A stretch of 64,000 nucleotides of DNA from Arthrobacter sp. PGP41 (GTDB taxonomy: Bacteria; Actinomycetota; Actinomycetes; Actinomycetales; Micrococcaceae). This document shows, in pieces, positions 25,199 through 34,297 of the stretch. The notes below the pieces were generated by a model. That model did not search any database. It was not told where the DNA came from and saw only the letters and a list, made by a program, of their open reading frames with translations. Numbering within the stretch: position 1 is the first letter of the stretch; each line of letters begins with the position of its first letter. The translations under genes were made by a program, and so were the position numbers. The stretch spans positions 1,860,001 through 1,924,000 of the forward strand of contig NZ_CP026514.1 of NCBI RefSeq assembly GCF_002953935.1, written 5' to 3'.

Positions 25199-26145
25199 GC
25201 CTGACCTCACCCGGCAAGGCGCTGCGTGCAGTCTTCGACAGTCCCGAAACGGCACTGGTGCCGTTCGGCGCCTTGCCGCTCCACGCACAGATGGCGCAGC
25301 ACGCCGGCTTCGATGCCTTCCAGCTCTCCGGCGGTATGTCTGCCTGGTGGCAGGGAGTCTCCGACACGGGATGGCTCACCCTCACCGAGGTGGTTGAGCA
25401 CGCAAAGCGCACTGCCCGCGCCGCTGACATTCCCATTTATTGCGACGCCGATACCGGCTTTGGTGCGCCGATCAACGTTCAGCGCACGGTGTCCGAGTTC
25501 ATTGACGCGGGCGTCGCCGGAATCCACATTGAGGATCAGCGGGAGCCCAAGAAATCAGGCGGTGTCGCCGGGATCGAACTGGTGTCGGACGCCGAGGCTA
25601 TCGGACGACTCAACGCAGCCGTGGATGCCCGCGACAAATTGGACAGCGATTTCGTCATCGTTGCCCGTACAGACGGCTACGGAGCCGCCGGCGGTGGCGT
25701 GGATGAGGCGATCCGCCGCGCCCAGCTCTACAAAGCCGAGACCGGCGCGGACGTCATCTTCTACGAGGGATTCCATACCTGGGAGCAGGCCGAATTCGCG
25801 CTGAAGGAGACGCCCGGGCCAGCCTACGCCGTCGGGGTTCCGCTGATCGGACGTAAGACCGTCGCCGAGATGACAAAGATTGGCCAGGCGATACAGCCCG
25901 TGGCCTTCGTGCTTCCCGGGGTCAAAGAGGTTTGGCGCTTGCTGATGCAGGTCAAGAAATCAGGAGAGGCTACGCCCATCGGCGAGTACATCGACCACTT
26001 GAACGATGGCCCCGACAGTATCGGCTGGGGCGCAATGTTCGGTCGTCCCTTGACCGACTACGTGCGTGAAACCGAGGACAGGTTCCTCCCCCAGGACTCG
26101 CGCCGCAACTATGACAACAACGTCCACGTTGGAGAGAGCTACTAA
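25195..26145 (+). CDS. Isocitrate lyase/PEP mutase family enzyme
   Basis: The 316-residue barrel protein has DADTGFGAPINV (metal-binding Asp region), GVAGIHIEDQREPKKSG and VARTDGYGAAGGG. The position of the catalytic Cys in isocitrate and methylisocitrate lyases (KKCGH) is KKSG here, so a classic lyase mechanism with a Cys acid is unlikely; oxaloacetate decarboxylase, PEP mutase-like or dimethylmalate-lyase-like chemistry remains open. It overlaps the cupin gene (ATGA) and the next SDR, so it is tightly co-translated. A second, distant member is at 34298-35173. Confidence 0.85.
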   Translation: MSLTSPGKALRAVFDSPETALVPFGALPLHAQMAQHAGFDAFQLSGGMSAWWQGVSDTGWLTLTEVVEHAKRTARAADIPIYCDADTGFGAPINVQRTVSEFIDAGVAGIHIEDQREPKKSGGVAGIELVSDAEAIGRLNAAVDARDKLDSDFVIVARTDGYGAAGGGVDEAIRRAQLYKAETGADVIFYEGFHTWEQAEFALKETPGPAYAVGVPLIGRKTVAEMTKIGQAIQPVAFVLPGVKEVWRLLMQVKKSGEATPIGEYIDHLNDGPDSIGWGAMFGRPLTDYVRETEDRFLPQDSRRNYDNNVHVGESY

Positions 26146-26162
26146 TGAATGAGGAGAAACTG

Positions 26163-26921
26163 ATGATGAAAGACAAAGCCGGACTCGTCACCGGCGCGGG
26201 CTCGGGCATTGGCCGGGCTAGTGCCCTGGCGTTCGCAAAGAACGGCGCGCGCGTAGTGGTGTCCGATATTGATGAGGCAGCCGGGCGCGAAACGGTGGAG
26301 ATCATCGCAGCAGCTGGTGGGAAGGCTGTCTTCTTCCAGTGTGATGTCAGCGACGAGGAGCAGGTCAAGGGCCTTGTCGATGCGACGGTGTCGAACTTCG
26401 GGCAGCTGGACTTCGCTTTCAACAATGCCGGGATGAACGGGGTCTTCGCACCTATTGGGGAGACCGACAGCGCGACCTGGGACCGGGTCATGAAGGTGAA
26501 CCTGTACAGCACCTTCTACTGCCTTAAGCACGAAGTCAACGCGATGCTGAAGACCGGTGGCGGTGCGATCGTCAACACTGCTTCTGCTGCGGGCCTCGTA
26601 GGAATCGCCAACAACGCCCCGTACACCGCCTCGAAGTTTGGCGTTGTCGGGATCACGAGGAACGCGGCCATGGACTACGGCCCCCTGGGCATTCGCATCA
26701 ACGCCCTCACACCCGGATCGACGACGAGTCCCATGATGAAGAACGCTTTCGAGCAGAACCCGCCCGAATTCCGGGAAAGGATTCTGTCGGCGATCCCGAT
26801 GCGCGACCTGGCCGAACCCGAGGATCAGGCAGATGCCGTTGTGTGGCTCTGCTCTGACCAAGCCCGCATGGTTACCGGAATCTCCCTGGCGGTCGACGGC
26901 GGCTGGCTGGCCGGCAAGTAA
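26163..26921 (+). CDS. SDR family oxidoreductase
   Basis: This 252-residue SDR has TGAGSGIG, NNAG, Ser in TASAAGLVG, PYTASKFG and the VTGISLAVDGG ending. An ATG at 26145 overlaps the previous stop, but ATG 26163 has AGGAG six bases upstream and gives the usual short N-terminus (MMKDKAGLVTG), so it is preferred. The acidic residue after the second strand (SDID) suggests NAD(H). It is the first of three SDRs in the operon and probably oxidises a ring alcohol. Confidence 0.9.
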   Translation: MMKDKAGLVTGAGSGIGRASALAFAKNGARVVVSDIDEAAGRETVEIIAAAGGKAVFFQCDVSDEEQVKGLVDATVSNFGQLDFAFNNAGMNGVFAPIGETDSATWDRVMKVNLYSTFYCLKHEVNAMLKTGGGAIVNTASAAGLVGIANNAPYTASKFGVVGITRNAAMDYGPLGIRINALTPGSTTSPMMKNAFEQNPPEFRERILSAIPMRDLAEPEDQADAVVWLCSDQARMVTGISLAVDGGWLAGK

Positions 26922-26963
26922 GTGGCACTGCCATCCGGTTCAAAAAATATGGAGCAACTGAAA

Positions 26964-27887
26964 ATGACTAATCTTGATTTCAACGGCCGGGTGGCAATCG
27001 TCACGGGCGCAGGACAGGGAATGGGCCGCGAGCACGCAAAGATGCTCGCCTCCCGCGGGGCGCGGGTCGTCGTCAATGACGTCAACGCGGCGAACGCAGC
27101 CGAAGCTGTGGCCGAAATAACCAACGCAGGCGGCACCGCAGTGGTGGACAGTCATAACGTCGTCACCGAGGCGCCTGAGATCGTCCAGACCGCACTCGAC
27201 TCCTTTGGGCAGCTCGACATCGTCGTGAACAACGCCGGGATTAATGCGTTCGGCCGCTTCTGGGAGATGGAAGCCGACACGTGGTGGCGCATCTTCGACG
27301 TGGCCGTCAAGGGCGTCGTCGGAGTCTCACGTGCTGCCATGCCGCACCTCATCGCCTCAGGCACTGGGCGGCTTATCAACATCTCGTCAAACGGGGTCAT
27401 GGGCGTGCCCACGGACTCGGCCTACAACGCCGCCAAGGCCGCCATCTGGGGTCTCGGCATCACCCTCGCGGCCGAGGCCCGCGAGGTGGGAGTTCAAGTC
27501 ACCACGCTGATGCCGGTTGCCTTGACGCCGATGACGGAGGACGCCTTCCCTAACCCCGTCATTAAGGACGCGATGCGCACGACCGTTCCGGCAAGCTCGG
27601 TGTCTGCCTTCGTAACGTGGTTGGCGCACCAGGACACGGCAGTTTTCGGCGAAACGTTTGAGATCGCCGGAGTTGCTGCCGGTCGCGTCGCGATTGCCGG
27701 CATGCCGCGAATGAAGGTCGAAGCGCCCACGCCGGAGAGCTGGGCCGACAGCGGAGAGGTGCTCATGAAGGACGGCGAGCTGCGGGCATTCCGCAACGCG
27801 AGCGAGTCGTTCCGCGACCAGATGGTGTACTTGGCGCCGGAGCTGGACGAGGTCCTCCCCGCCAACGCGGCAGACGTCTCGAGGTGA
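26964..27887 (+). CDS. SDR family oxidoreductase
   Basis: This is a 307-residue SDR, about 50 longer than the classical form. TGAGQGMG is near residue 13, NNAG near 92, Ser in ISSNGVMG and AYNAAKAA follow. The extra C-terminal part (after TFEIAGVAAGRVAIAG) lacks the common V-T-G-x4-V-D-G-G ending and may form a lid or dimer arm. ATG 26964 has GGAG nine bases upstream and fits the family start; earlier in-frame codons at 26922 and 26949 do not. It sits 42 bp after the previous SDR. Confidence 0.88.
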   Translation: MTNLDFNGRVAIVTGAGQGMGREHAKMLASRGARVVVNDVNAANAAEAVAEITNAGGTAVVDSHNVVTEAPEIVQTALDSFGQLDIVVNNAGINAFGRFWEMEADTWWRIFDVAVKGVVGVSRAAMPHLIASGTGRLINISSNGVMGVPTDSAYNAAKAAIWGLGITLAAEAREVGVQVTTLMPVALTPMTEDAFPNPVIKDAMRTTVPASSVSAFVTWLAHQDTAVFGETFEIAGVAAGRVAIAGMPRMKVEAPTPESWADSGEVLMKDGELRAFRNASESFRDQMVYLAPELDEVLPANAADVSR

Positions 27888-27963
27888 CCGCGTCGCTGCA
27901 TAACCGTCTCTTACCGGCAAGATCACGGCCAACACTGGCTCTCAACTCAAAACAAGGATTCTC

Positions 27964-28707
27964 ATGAAGATCGGCATTCTAGGAGCAGGTTCGATAGGCG
28001 CGACACTCGCCCGCAAATTGAGTGGAGCCGGCCATGATGTTAAGGTTGCGAATTCCCGTGGCCCCGAAACCATCAGTTCCGACATTGTGGCATCGGGGGC
28101 ACGACCAGTAGAAGCAAGCAGCGCTGTCACCGACGTCGATGTCCTCATCACGTCCATGCCGCTCAGCCGGATGCCCGAGGTTAGAACCCTTATCACCGAC
28201 CTCCCGGCCAACGCCGTCATCATCGACACGTCCAACTACTACCCCCTGCGTGATGGGCGGGTGGAAGCCTTGGAAGACGGGCAGGTCGAAAGCGTCTGGA
28301 TTACCGAGCAGCTCGGGCGCCCGGTTGCGAAGGCCTGGAACGCCATCACGGCCGAGTCATTCGAGGCCTATGGAAGAAAAGATGGGGATCCCGAACGGAT
28401 TGCCATCCCTGTGGCCGCGGATCGCGATCGCGACAAGGCGGTAGCAATGGCCCTCGTCGAGGAGACCGGGTTTGACGCGGTCGACGCCGGATCCCTGGCG
28501 GACTCCTGGCGCCAGCAGCCCGGAGCGCCCAGCTACTGCACCGACTTCACGCGCGAGACGCTACGGGAGGCCCTTGCTGCCGCTGAGAAGGCCCGGCTGC
28601 CGCAGCGACGGGACATCGCGCTTGCAGCCATCATGGAACGGTTCCCGGACTATTCGAAAGTCACTGCGGACTACCTTGTCCGACTGCATCGGGCCATCTA
28701 CAGCTGA
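27964..28707 (+). CDS. Rossmann-fold NAD(P)-binding reductase, F420-oxidoreductase-like
   Basis: The 247-residue protein starts MKIGILGAGSIGATLARKL, has VANSRGPET, DTSNYYP and DSWRQQPGAPSYCTD, the signatures shared with the proteins at 2658, 4615 and 48749. AAGGA lies 7 bases before the ATG. Unlike the other copies it has no ArsR partner and sits inside the main catabolic operon between an SDR and the thiolase. That position argues for a direct catabolic step, for example reduction of a C=C or C=O bond in the ring-derived intermediate. Confidence 0.87.
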   Translation: MKIGILGAGSIGATLARKLSGAGHDVKVANSRGPETISSDIVASGARPVEASSAVTDVDVLITSMPLSRMPEVRTLITDLPANAVIIDTSNYYPLRDGRVEALEDGQVESVWITEQLGRPVAKAWNAITAESFEAYGRKDGDPERIAIPVAADRDRDKAVAMALVEETGFDAVDAGSLADSWRQQPGAPSYCTDFTRETLREALAAAEKARLPQRRDIALAAIMERFPDYSKVTADYLVRLHRAIYS

Positions 28708-28749
28708 ACTCGTGACAAATCACCGTCGGCCGCAGGCCAAGGAGCAGTA

Positions 28750-29940
28750 GTGAACCTCAAAGAAGATGTAGTCATCGTCGGGGCTGCCCGGACTCCCCAG
28801 GGCCGGATGATGGGCCAGCTCGCCACGGTTTCCGCCGTCGAGCTCGGCGGGGTTGCAATCGCTGCCGCTTTGGACAGGGCAGGCATTAGTGCTGATGCTG
28901 TTGACGCCGTTGTCATGGGCCATGTGATCCAGGCAGGGGCCGGCCAGAACCCTGCACGGCAGGCAGCGGTAGCCGGGGGGATACCGCTGAGTGCCCACGC
29001 CGTCACCGTGAATAAGGTGTGCCTGTCCGGGCTGAGCGCGATCATCGAAGCCAGCCGGCTGCTCCAGCTTGGAGAAGCGGAAGTGGTCATCGCAGGGGGA
29101 CAGGAATCGATGAGTAATGCCCCGCACCTGCTTCGCGGTTCCCGGGCAGGGCATCTCTACGGGGATGCAGTGCTGACAGACGCCCTTGCCCGCGACGGAC
29201 TCACCGATGCCTTCGACCAAGAGTCAATGGGCCTCAACACTGATCGTGCCAATGACTTGCTCGGCATCGGACGGGCCGAGCAGGACAAGGCCGCTGCAGA
29301 CTCCCACCGGCGGGCAGCAGCGGCCCAAGGTTCAGGGTACTTCGATAAGGAAATAGTTCCGGTCAAAGTGCCGCGTCGCCGGGGAGGGCCTGAACTGGCA
29401 GGCAGCGACGAGGGCGTCCGGCCGGACAGCAATGAGGAGTCCCTCAGCAAACTTCGCCCGGCGTTCTCCCCCGCGGGTACCGTCACGGCCGGCAACGCCT
29501 CACCGCTCACGGATGGCGCTGCCGCCGTCGTCCTGACCACGCGCGGCTATGCGGAAGCCCACGGCTTAGAGGTCGTGGCGGTACTAGGGGCCCACGGTCA
29601 GATCGCCGGCCCCGACACATCACTGCCGGACAAACCAGCCCAGGCCATAGCGAAGGCGCTTGGAGCCGCAGGTTGGACTGCGGGGGAGCTGGACCTCGTG
29701 GAGATCAACGAAGCGTTCGCTTCCGTGGCGCTCCACTCGGCGGCGCAGCTCGGAATTGGGATGGACAGGGTCAACGTCAACGGCGGTGCCATTGCTCTCG
29801 GACACCCCATCGGCGCCTCGGGGGCACGAGTCGTCGTCTCGGCCGTGTACGAACTCCAACGCCGCGGAAGGGGCAAGGCCGTGGTGGCCCTCTGCGGTGG
29901 AGGCGGGCAGGGCGAGGCACTGCTCCTGTCCCTGAGCTGA
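28750..29940 (+). CDS. Thiolase (acetyl-CoA acyltransferase)
   Basis: The 396-residue thiolase has the nucleophilic Cys in [10 protein letters not shown] near residue 90, [13 protein letters not shown], the NEAFA motif near 320, [10 protein letters not shown] with the catalytic His near 350 and the CGGGGQG motif near 380. GTG 28750 has AAGGAG upstream. It would cleave a 3-oxoacyl-CoA produced by the hydratases and dehydrogenases in the window, releasing acetyl- or propionyl-CoA. Length and motifs are complete. Confidence 0.95.
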   Translation: MNLKEDVVIVGAARTPQGRMMGQLATVSAVELGGVAIAAALDRAGISADAVDAVVMGHVIQAGAGQNPARQAAVAGGIPLSAHAVTVNKVCLSGLSAIIEASRLLQLGEAEVVIAGGQESMSNAPHLLRGSRAGHLYGDAVLTDALARDGLTDAFDQESMGLNTDRANDLLGIGRAEQDKAAADSHRRAAAAQGSGYFDKEIVPVKVPRRRGGPELAGSDEGVRPDSNEESLSKLRPAFSPAGTVTAGNASPLTDGAAAVVLTTRGYAEAHGLEVVAVLGAHGQIAGPDTSLPDKPAQAIAKALGAAGWTAGELDLVEINEAFASVALHSAAQLGIGMDRVNVNGGAIALGHPIGASGARVVVSAVYELQRRGRGKAVVALCGGGGQGEALLLSLS

Positions 29941-29943
29941 TAG

Positions 29944-30573
29944 ATGACTGAAGTATTTGAGCTCATGAAGGAGGCTGCGTCGAAAAACGGCAACACGGCG
30001 GACTGGGCCGCCGAACTGCAGCAACTTCGGGTCCTTGTTGCCAAGCAGGAGTTGAACGAGAACATGATCCGCTATTGCCGGGGCATGGACCGCAAGGACC
30101 TTGACCTGGTGAAGTCCACCTACTGGCCTGAAGCGACTGAAGATCATGGCATGTTCGTGGGCCTGTCCCATGATTTCTGCGACTGGGCGTATTCCATGCG
30201 GCGGGAGTCCGCCCACAAGGCCAGTCACTACGTAACCAACATACTCATTGAATTGAACGGCAACCAGGCCAGGCGTGAAACGGCGTTTATCTACCTGGCC
30301 ATACCGGCCGACGGCGGCCCTACCGACCTTCTTTTGGGCCGTTACCGGGATCTGTGCGAGCGGCGCCAGGGGGAGTGGAAGGTGCTCGCGAGGACTTGCG
30401 TGTGGGACGGGGCGCAAAGACTCGCTCCGGAAGCGGACGTCGCCGAGCTGTTCGGCATTCCGCCCACGTCCAACTTCGGCGACCGCTATCCGCACGACCC
30501 GACCTATGCCACGGATTGGGGAAAAGCAGCCCCGGTCCAGACTACGAATGCAAAGGAGCATCTTAATGACTAG
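29944..30573 (+). CDS. SnoaL-like (NTF2 fold) protein
   Basis: The protein has 209 residues. After a 30-residue N-terminal helix comes the SnoaL_4 type cone: [55 protein letters not shown] and [19 protein letters not shown]. It resembles the 49708 protein and the small NTF2-fold subunits or isomerases of ring-degrading pathways. Start is 3 bases after the thiolase stop; the end overlaps the next SDR start. An isomerase, hydratase or dehydratase role is possible. Confidence 0.82.
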   Translation: MTEVFELMKEAASKNGNTADWAAELQQLRVLVAKQELNENMIRYCRGMDRKDLDLVKSTYWPEATEDHGMFVGLSHDFCDWAYSMRRESAHKASHYVTNILIELNGNQARRETAFIYLAIPADGGPTDLLLGRYRDLCERRQGEWKVLARTCVWDGAQRLAPEADVAELFGIPPTSNFGDRYPHDPTYATDWGKAAPVQTTNAKEHLND

Positions 30574-31486
30574 CGATCAAATCCTCGCTGGAAAGCACGT
30601 CCTCATTACCGGCGCCGGCCGCGGACTCGGCGAGGCGTATGCACGCGCAGCCGCAGCGGAAGGCGCCCGAGTGGTTGTCTCCGACATCAATGCCGCAAGC
30701 GCCGAGGCCGTGGCGGAGTCAATCAACCGCGAGGGCGGCGAAGCATTAGCCGTCGCGGCGGACGTCACCGATTGGGACAGTTGCCAGCGGCTGGTCGCTG
30801 CTGCGGTGGAGCGCTTCGGGAAGCTGGACGGCCTGGTCAACAACGCCGGCTACCTGGAGACCGTGACTGCCGGGCAGGAGACCCACGAGCACATTCGCCG
30901 CCACGTCGACATCAACGTCTGCGGTACTTACTTCATGTCAGTCCACGGTCTCGCAGCCATGGAGGGAAAGGGGTCGATTGTCAACGTGACCTCGGGCGCG
31001 GTTGTGGGTCTTCGGATGATGAGCGCCTATGCCGCAGCCAAGGCGGCGATCGCCTCCTTGACCTTCGCTTGGGCCACCGAGTTCGGCGCCGAAGGTGGAG
31101 AAATCCGGGTCAACGCCATGGCGCCCCACGCCGACACACCGATGATGACGGCAGGAACCGAGGCGTACACGAAATTCTTTGGCGGAAACCCTGTTGCGCC
31201 GCCGCCTTCCACGAACGCTCCAGTGGTTCTCTATCTCCTGTCCGATCTCAGCAAGGGAGTAAACGGCCAGGTAGTCCGCTTTGCGAACGGGCATGACCTG
31301 ATGCTGCTGTCGCACCCCGCCATCGTCGACTCCGCCCTCACCCGCGAGACATGGACGCCCCTTGATGTCAGCGCGGCGTTCGATGATGTGCTGCGCTCCA
31401 GGATGCAGCCGTGCGGCCAACTGACGTACATGGACTCCCGCAGCACAGAGCCCGAACTGACGGAGTTTGCAGGAGTCAGCCAGTGA
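30566..31486 (+). CDS. SDR family oxidoreductase
   Basis: This 306-residue SDR has TGAGRGLGEAYARA, NNAG, Ser in VTSGAVVG and AYAAAKAA. The C-terminal third beyond VVRFANGHDL is an extension seen in large-type bacterial SDRs. ATG 30566 has AAAGGAG at the right distance and overlaps the SnoaL-like stop by 8 bases; the open frame further upstream is antifunctional overlap. Its stop overlaps the GTG of the FAD monooxygenase, showing tight coupling. Confidence 0.88.
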   Translation: MTSDQILAGKHVLITGAGRGLGEAYARAAAAEGARVVVSDINAASAEAVAESINREGGEALAVAADVTDWDSCQRLVAAAVERFGKLDGLVNNAGYLETVTAGQETHEHIRRHVDINVCGTYFMSVHGLAAMEGKGSIVNVTSGAVVGLRMMSAYAAAKAAIASLTFAWATEFGAEGGEIRVNAMAPHADTPMMTAGTEAYTKFFGGNPVAPPPSTNAPVVLYLLSDLSKGVNGQVVRFANGHDLMLLSHPAIVDSALTRETWTPLDVSAAFDDVLRSRMQPCGQLTYMDSRSTEPELTEFAGVSQ

Positions 31487-33105
31487 ACCAGCGGAACGAA
31501 CCCGCGAAGCGCAGCGTCGACGTCGTGATTATTGGAGCCGGTCCGGTCGGGCTTTCGGCGGCGATCCTTCTGGGACGGTTCGGCGTCGACACGCTCGTGG
31601 TCGAGCGACGGACCGAGCGGTCGCGCCACCCCAGGTCCCGGGCGGTCAGTTGCCGCACCATGGAGGTATTTCGCGAGCTAGGCCTCACCGAAGAAGTGCG
31701 GGCAGCGGCGCTTCCCGGTGGACCACGCCGCCTGCTCGGAAGCGATGCCGTATCACCGTGGCGCTCAGTCGTCACCAGCAACGCGCATGCGAGTGGACCC
31801 GCGGACACCAGCCTCGGTCCGGAGACGCTGGACGTAGTTCTGTGCTCCCAGGACGCGCTTGAGCCGATCCTCGTTGACGCGGCGCAGGCCGAGGACAGCG
31901 TCACCCTCCAGTTCGGCAAGACTGTGTCGACGGTGAACGACACAGGGGCAGAGGTTCTCGTGTCCATCACCAGTGACAAGGGCCCCGAAGTCGTCGCCGC
32001 AAAGTATGTGATCGCAGCCGACGGCGCCGCCAGCCAGGTGCGCACCGCCTTGGGGATCGGGAGCACCGGGGATCAGGACCTGCAGACAGCGGTGAGTGTG
32101 CTGTTCCGGTCGCCTGTCATCCAGCGACGCACGGGCGACCCGTCCAGCTTCATCTATCTCGATAATCCGGACACGATCGGGGCTGTGGTGATCGCTCCCG
32201 TGGACGCGACCGACCGCGTGGCGATGCTGGGCCGCCCACTGGTCATGGACAGGATGCCCTTCGAAGACATCGACTGGACGACGCAAATACGCGACGCGAT
32301 CGGGGATCCCGATGAGTCGGTGGAATTGATGGACGCCCGGACCTGGACCGTGGGCGCCTGGGTGGCCGACCGCTACCAGTCCGGCCGGATCCTGCTCGCC
32401 GGAGACGCGGTGCACGTCATGCCTCCTTACGGCGGGTTCAACCAGAACACCGGCATCCAGGACGTCCACAACATCGCATGGAAGCTGGCAGCCGTCCTCA
32501 AGGGCTGGGCGGATCCCGCCCTCCTGGAGACCTACGAAGTGGAGCGGCGGCCAGTCGCAGTGTTCAACATGGCCGAAGCTGTTCGCAACTTCCGCTCCAT
32601 TGTTGGCAACGCCGATGAAGGCCCGCGCTCCTTCCGGCCGGAAAACTTCGTACACCCCGGCCTGGACATCGGATTCCGCTATGACCGGGGAGCGGTTGCC
32701 GGAGCCACGTCACCCGATGCCGGCTGGCCCGTGGGAACGTTCACCCCCACTGCTGCCGTGGGTGAACGCGCACCGCATGTCTGGCTTAACGCCGAGGCCA
32801 CTGTCTCCACGCTTGACCTGTTCGGACGTGAACTAACCATTCTTGCGCGCCCCAATTCGGAGCCTGCACGGGAGGCGGCGCGGCGGGCAGAGATCCACGG
32901 CATTCCCTACAGCTCGGTGACCTTCGGGCACTTGGGGGACTTCGTTGCTGCCGAGGCTGAGTGGGCGGCCGCTTACCGCGTTAACGGGGACGAAGCCATC
33001 CTTGTACGGCCCGACGGTCACGTACTTGCCCGCTTGGACGGCAGCGACCCCGGCGCTGCCGAGCGTGCACTGCTTGCATACGCTGGCCGGACGACCGCTG
33101 CATGA
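31483..33105 (+). CDS. FAD-dependent monooxygenase (MhpA/PheA-like)
   Basis: The 540-residue protein belongs to the aromatic hydroxylase group A. It has VVIIGAGPVGLSAAILLGRFG at the N-terminus, RSRAVSCRTMEVFRELGL, the mid-chain AADGAASQVRTALG (DG motif) and the second FAD motif ILLAGDAVHVMPPYGGFN with GIQDVHN. A C-terminal thioredoxin-like region follows. GTG 31483 overlaps the preceding stop, with AGGAG 8 bases upstream. Such enzymes use NAD(P)H and O2 to hydroxylate phenols or enolised ring ketones. It ends the 22.8-33.1 kb operon. Confidence 0.92.
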   Translation: MNQRNEPAKRSVDVVIIGAGPVGLSAAILLGRFGVDTLVVERRTERSRHPRSRAVSCRTMEVFRELGLTEEVRAAALPGGPRRLLGSDAVSPWRSVVTSNAHASGPADTSLGPETLDVVLCSQDALEPILVDAAQAEDSVTLQFGKTVSTVNDTGAEVLVSITSDKGPEVVAAKYVIAADGAASQVRTALGIGSTGDQDLQTAVSVLFRSPVIQRRTGDPSSFIYLDNPDTIGAVVIAPVDATDRVAMLGRPLVMDRMPFEDIDWTTQIRDAIGDPDESVELMDARTWTVGAWVADRYQSGRILLAGDAVHVMPPYGGFNQNTGIQDVHNIAWKLAAVLKGWADPALLETYEVERRPVAVFNMAEAVRNFRSIVGNADEGPRSFRPENFVHPGLDIGFRYDRGAVAGATSPDAGWPVGTFTPTAAVGERAPHVWLNAEATVSTLDLFGRELTILARPNSEPAREAARRAEIHGIPYSSVTFGHLGDFVAAEAEWAAAYRVNGDEAILVRPDGHVLARLDGSDPGAAERALLAYAGRTTAA

Positions 33106-33313
33106 TCCCGGGAGAGCTCGACCTGCCGCCGCCGGGAGGTTGAGGGCACCGCACGAACACACCGCTATTCCTGGCGCAGTTTTTCCATCTCTACTATTGA
33201 GAACTCGCGCTATTTGTATATATGGTTCATATTACGAGAGTACGGTCAGTGGCCGGACAAGTCGTGATGTAGCCGCAACTCATCGCCCAATCACAGAAAT
33301 AAGGAGATTCACG

Positions 33314-34129
33314 ATGGCGTGGATAACGTTTGATGACTACAAGGACAAGTACCAGCACATCAAACTGGAACGAGATGAAGACGGCATTCTGCTTGTCACG
33401 TTCCACACGGATGGCAGCGACGTGGTCTGGGGTGTAGGAGTCCATGACAATGTTTCATCGCTTTGGGATGACATCAGCAGGGACCGGGGCAACCGCGTTG
33501 TCATCATCACCGGGGCGGGCGACACCTTCATCGACAAGGAAGCCCCAATTGAAAACAAGAACTGGGTCACGCCCGAAATCTGGCTCGGCCTCCATCACGA
33601 CGCCAAGCGCCTTGTGCTGGGCCACCTCGACATCGAAGTCCCGATGATCGCCGCAGTGAACGGTCCCGCAAGGTATCACAACGAGCAGGCGCTGCTCTGC
33701 GACATCGTCATCGCTTCCGAGGATGCCGTATTCGCCGATCATGCACACTTCTCCCAGGGAAACATTCCCGGCGACGGGATGCAGATTATCTGGCCGCTGG
33801 TTATTGGTTTGAACCGCGGTCGGTACTTCCACCTCACCGGACAGGAGATCACTGCGCAGCAGGCCTACGAATGGGGTGCCGTGAACGAAGTGGTGCCCAA
33901 GGATCAGGTAGTTGCGAGGGCATACGAACTCGCACGGATGCTGGCTGCGAAGCCTACGCTGACGCTGCGTTCCACCCGGATGCTGATGGTGAACGAGCTC
34001 AAGAAGACCATGAATGACGCGGTCAGCCACGGAATGATGACCGAAGGTCTTGTTGCCATGGGCGAAGGCTGGAATCCGACTCCGCTCACCGGACCGGAAC
34101 TCGCCGCGGGCGTCAAGACTCCCGCCTGA
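33314..34129 (+). CDS. 6-oxocamphor hydrolase-like beta-diketone hydrolase (crotonase fold)
   Basis: The 271-residue crotonase-superfamily protein matches 6-oxocamphor hydrolase of Rhodococcus, as I remember it, along its length: YQHIKLERD, VVIITGAGDTF, IEVPMIAAVNGP, NIPGDGMQIIWP, LNRGRYFHLTGQE, EWGAVNEVV. The residues reported as important in that enzyme fall at the same numbers: His122, His145, Asp154 and Glu244. This argues for hydrolytic retro-Claisen cleavage of a cyclic 1,3-diketone instead of enoyl-CoA hydration. AAGGAG precedes ATG 33314. It is a monocistronic unit with its own promoter region and a strong terminator. Confidence 0.85.
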   Translation: MAWITFDDYKDKYQHIKLERDEDGILLVTFHTDGSDVVWGVGVHDNVSSLWDDISRDRGNRVVIITGAGDTFIDKEAPIENKNWVTPEIWLGLHHDAKRLVLGHLDIEVPMIAAVNGPARYHNEQALLCDIVIASEDAVFADHAHFSQGNIPGDGMQIIWPLVIGLNRGRYFHLTGQEITAQQAYEWGAVNEVVPKDQVVARAYELARMLAAKPTLTLRSTRMLMVNELKKTMNDAVSHGMMTEGLVAMGEGWNPTPLTGPELAAGVKTPA

Positions 34130-34138
34130 CGCAAACGG

Positions 34139-34171
34139 AAGCGCCGACGACTTGAGATGTCGTCGGCGCTT
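34139..34171 (+). terminator. Intrinsic terminator after the diketone hydrolase gene
   Basis: AAGCGCCGACGAC (34139-34151), a 7-base loop and GTCGTCGGCGCTT (34159-34171) form a perfect 13-bp stem followed by TCT. It starts 9 bases after the stop codon. Confidence 0.85.
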
Positions 34172-34240
34172 TCTGCTCTTGTTTAGCTGCGCTGACCAAG
34201 GGCGTGGGATGTTCGCCACGCGAATCGCTGTAAACAACGA

Positions 34241-34281
34241 AACCGTTCCTGGCAGGAACCAAAGCCCGGCCGGGAACGGTT
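34241..34281 (-). terminator. Terminator for the convergent lyase gene
   Basis: AACCGTTCC (34241-34249) pairs with GGAACGGTT (34273-34281). On the minus strand the stem is followed by a T-rich run (TTTCGTTGTTT), which fits termination of the lyase gene ending at 34298. Confidence 0.65.
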
Positions 34282-34297
34282 GCGTCTGAAAGATCTG

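Noticed and set aside
31765..32655. A 296-codon frame antisense to the FAD monooxygenase.
   Set aside because: Shadow frame without motifs, inside a gene with both FAD motifs intact.
33314..34129. Ordinary enoyl-CoA hydratase annotation.
   Set aside because: The His122/His145/Asp154/Glu244 set and long matches to 6-oxocamphor hydrolase fit a diketone hydrolase better.
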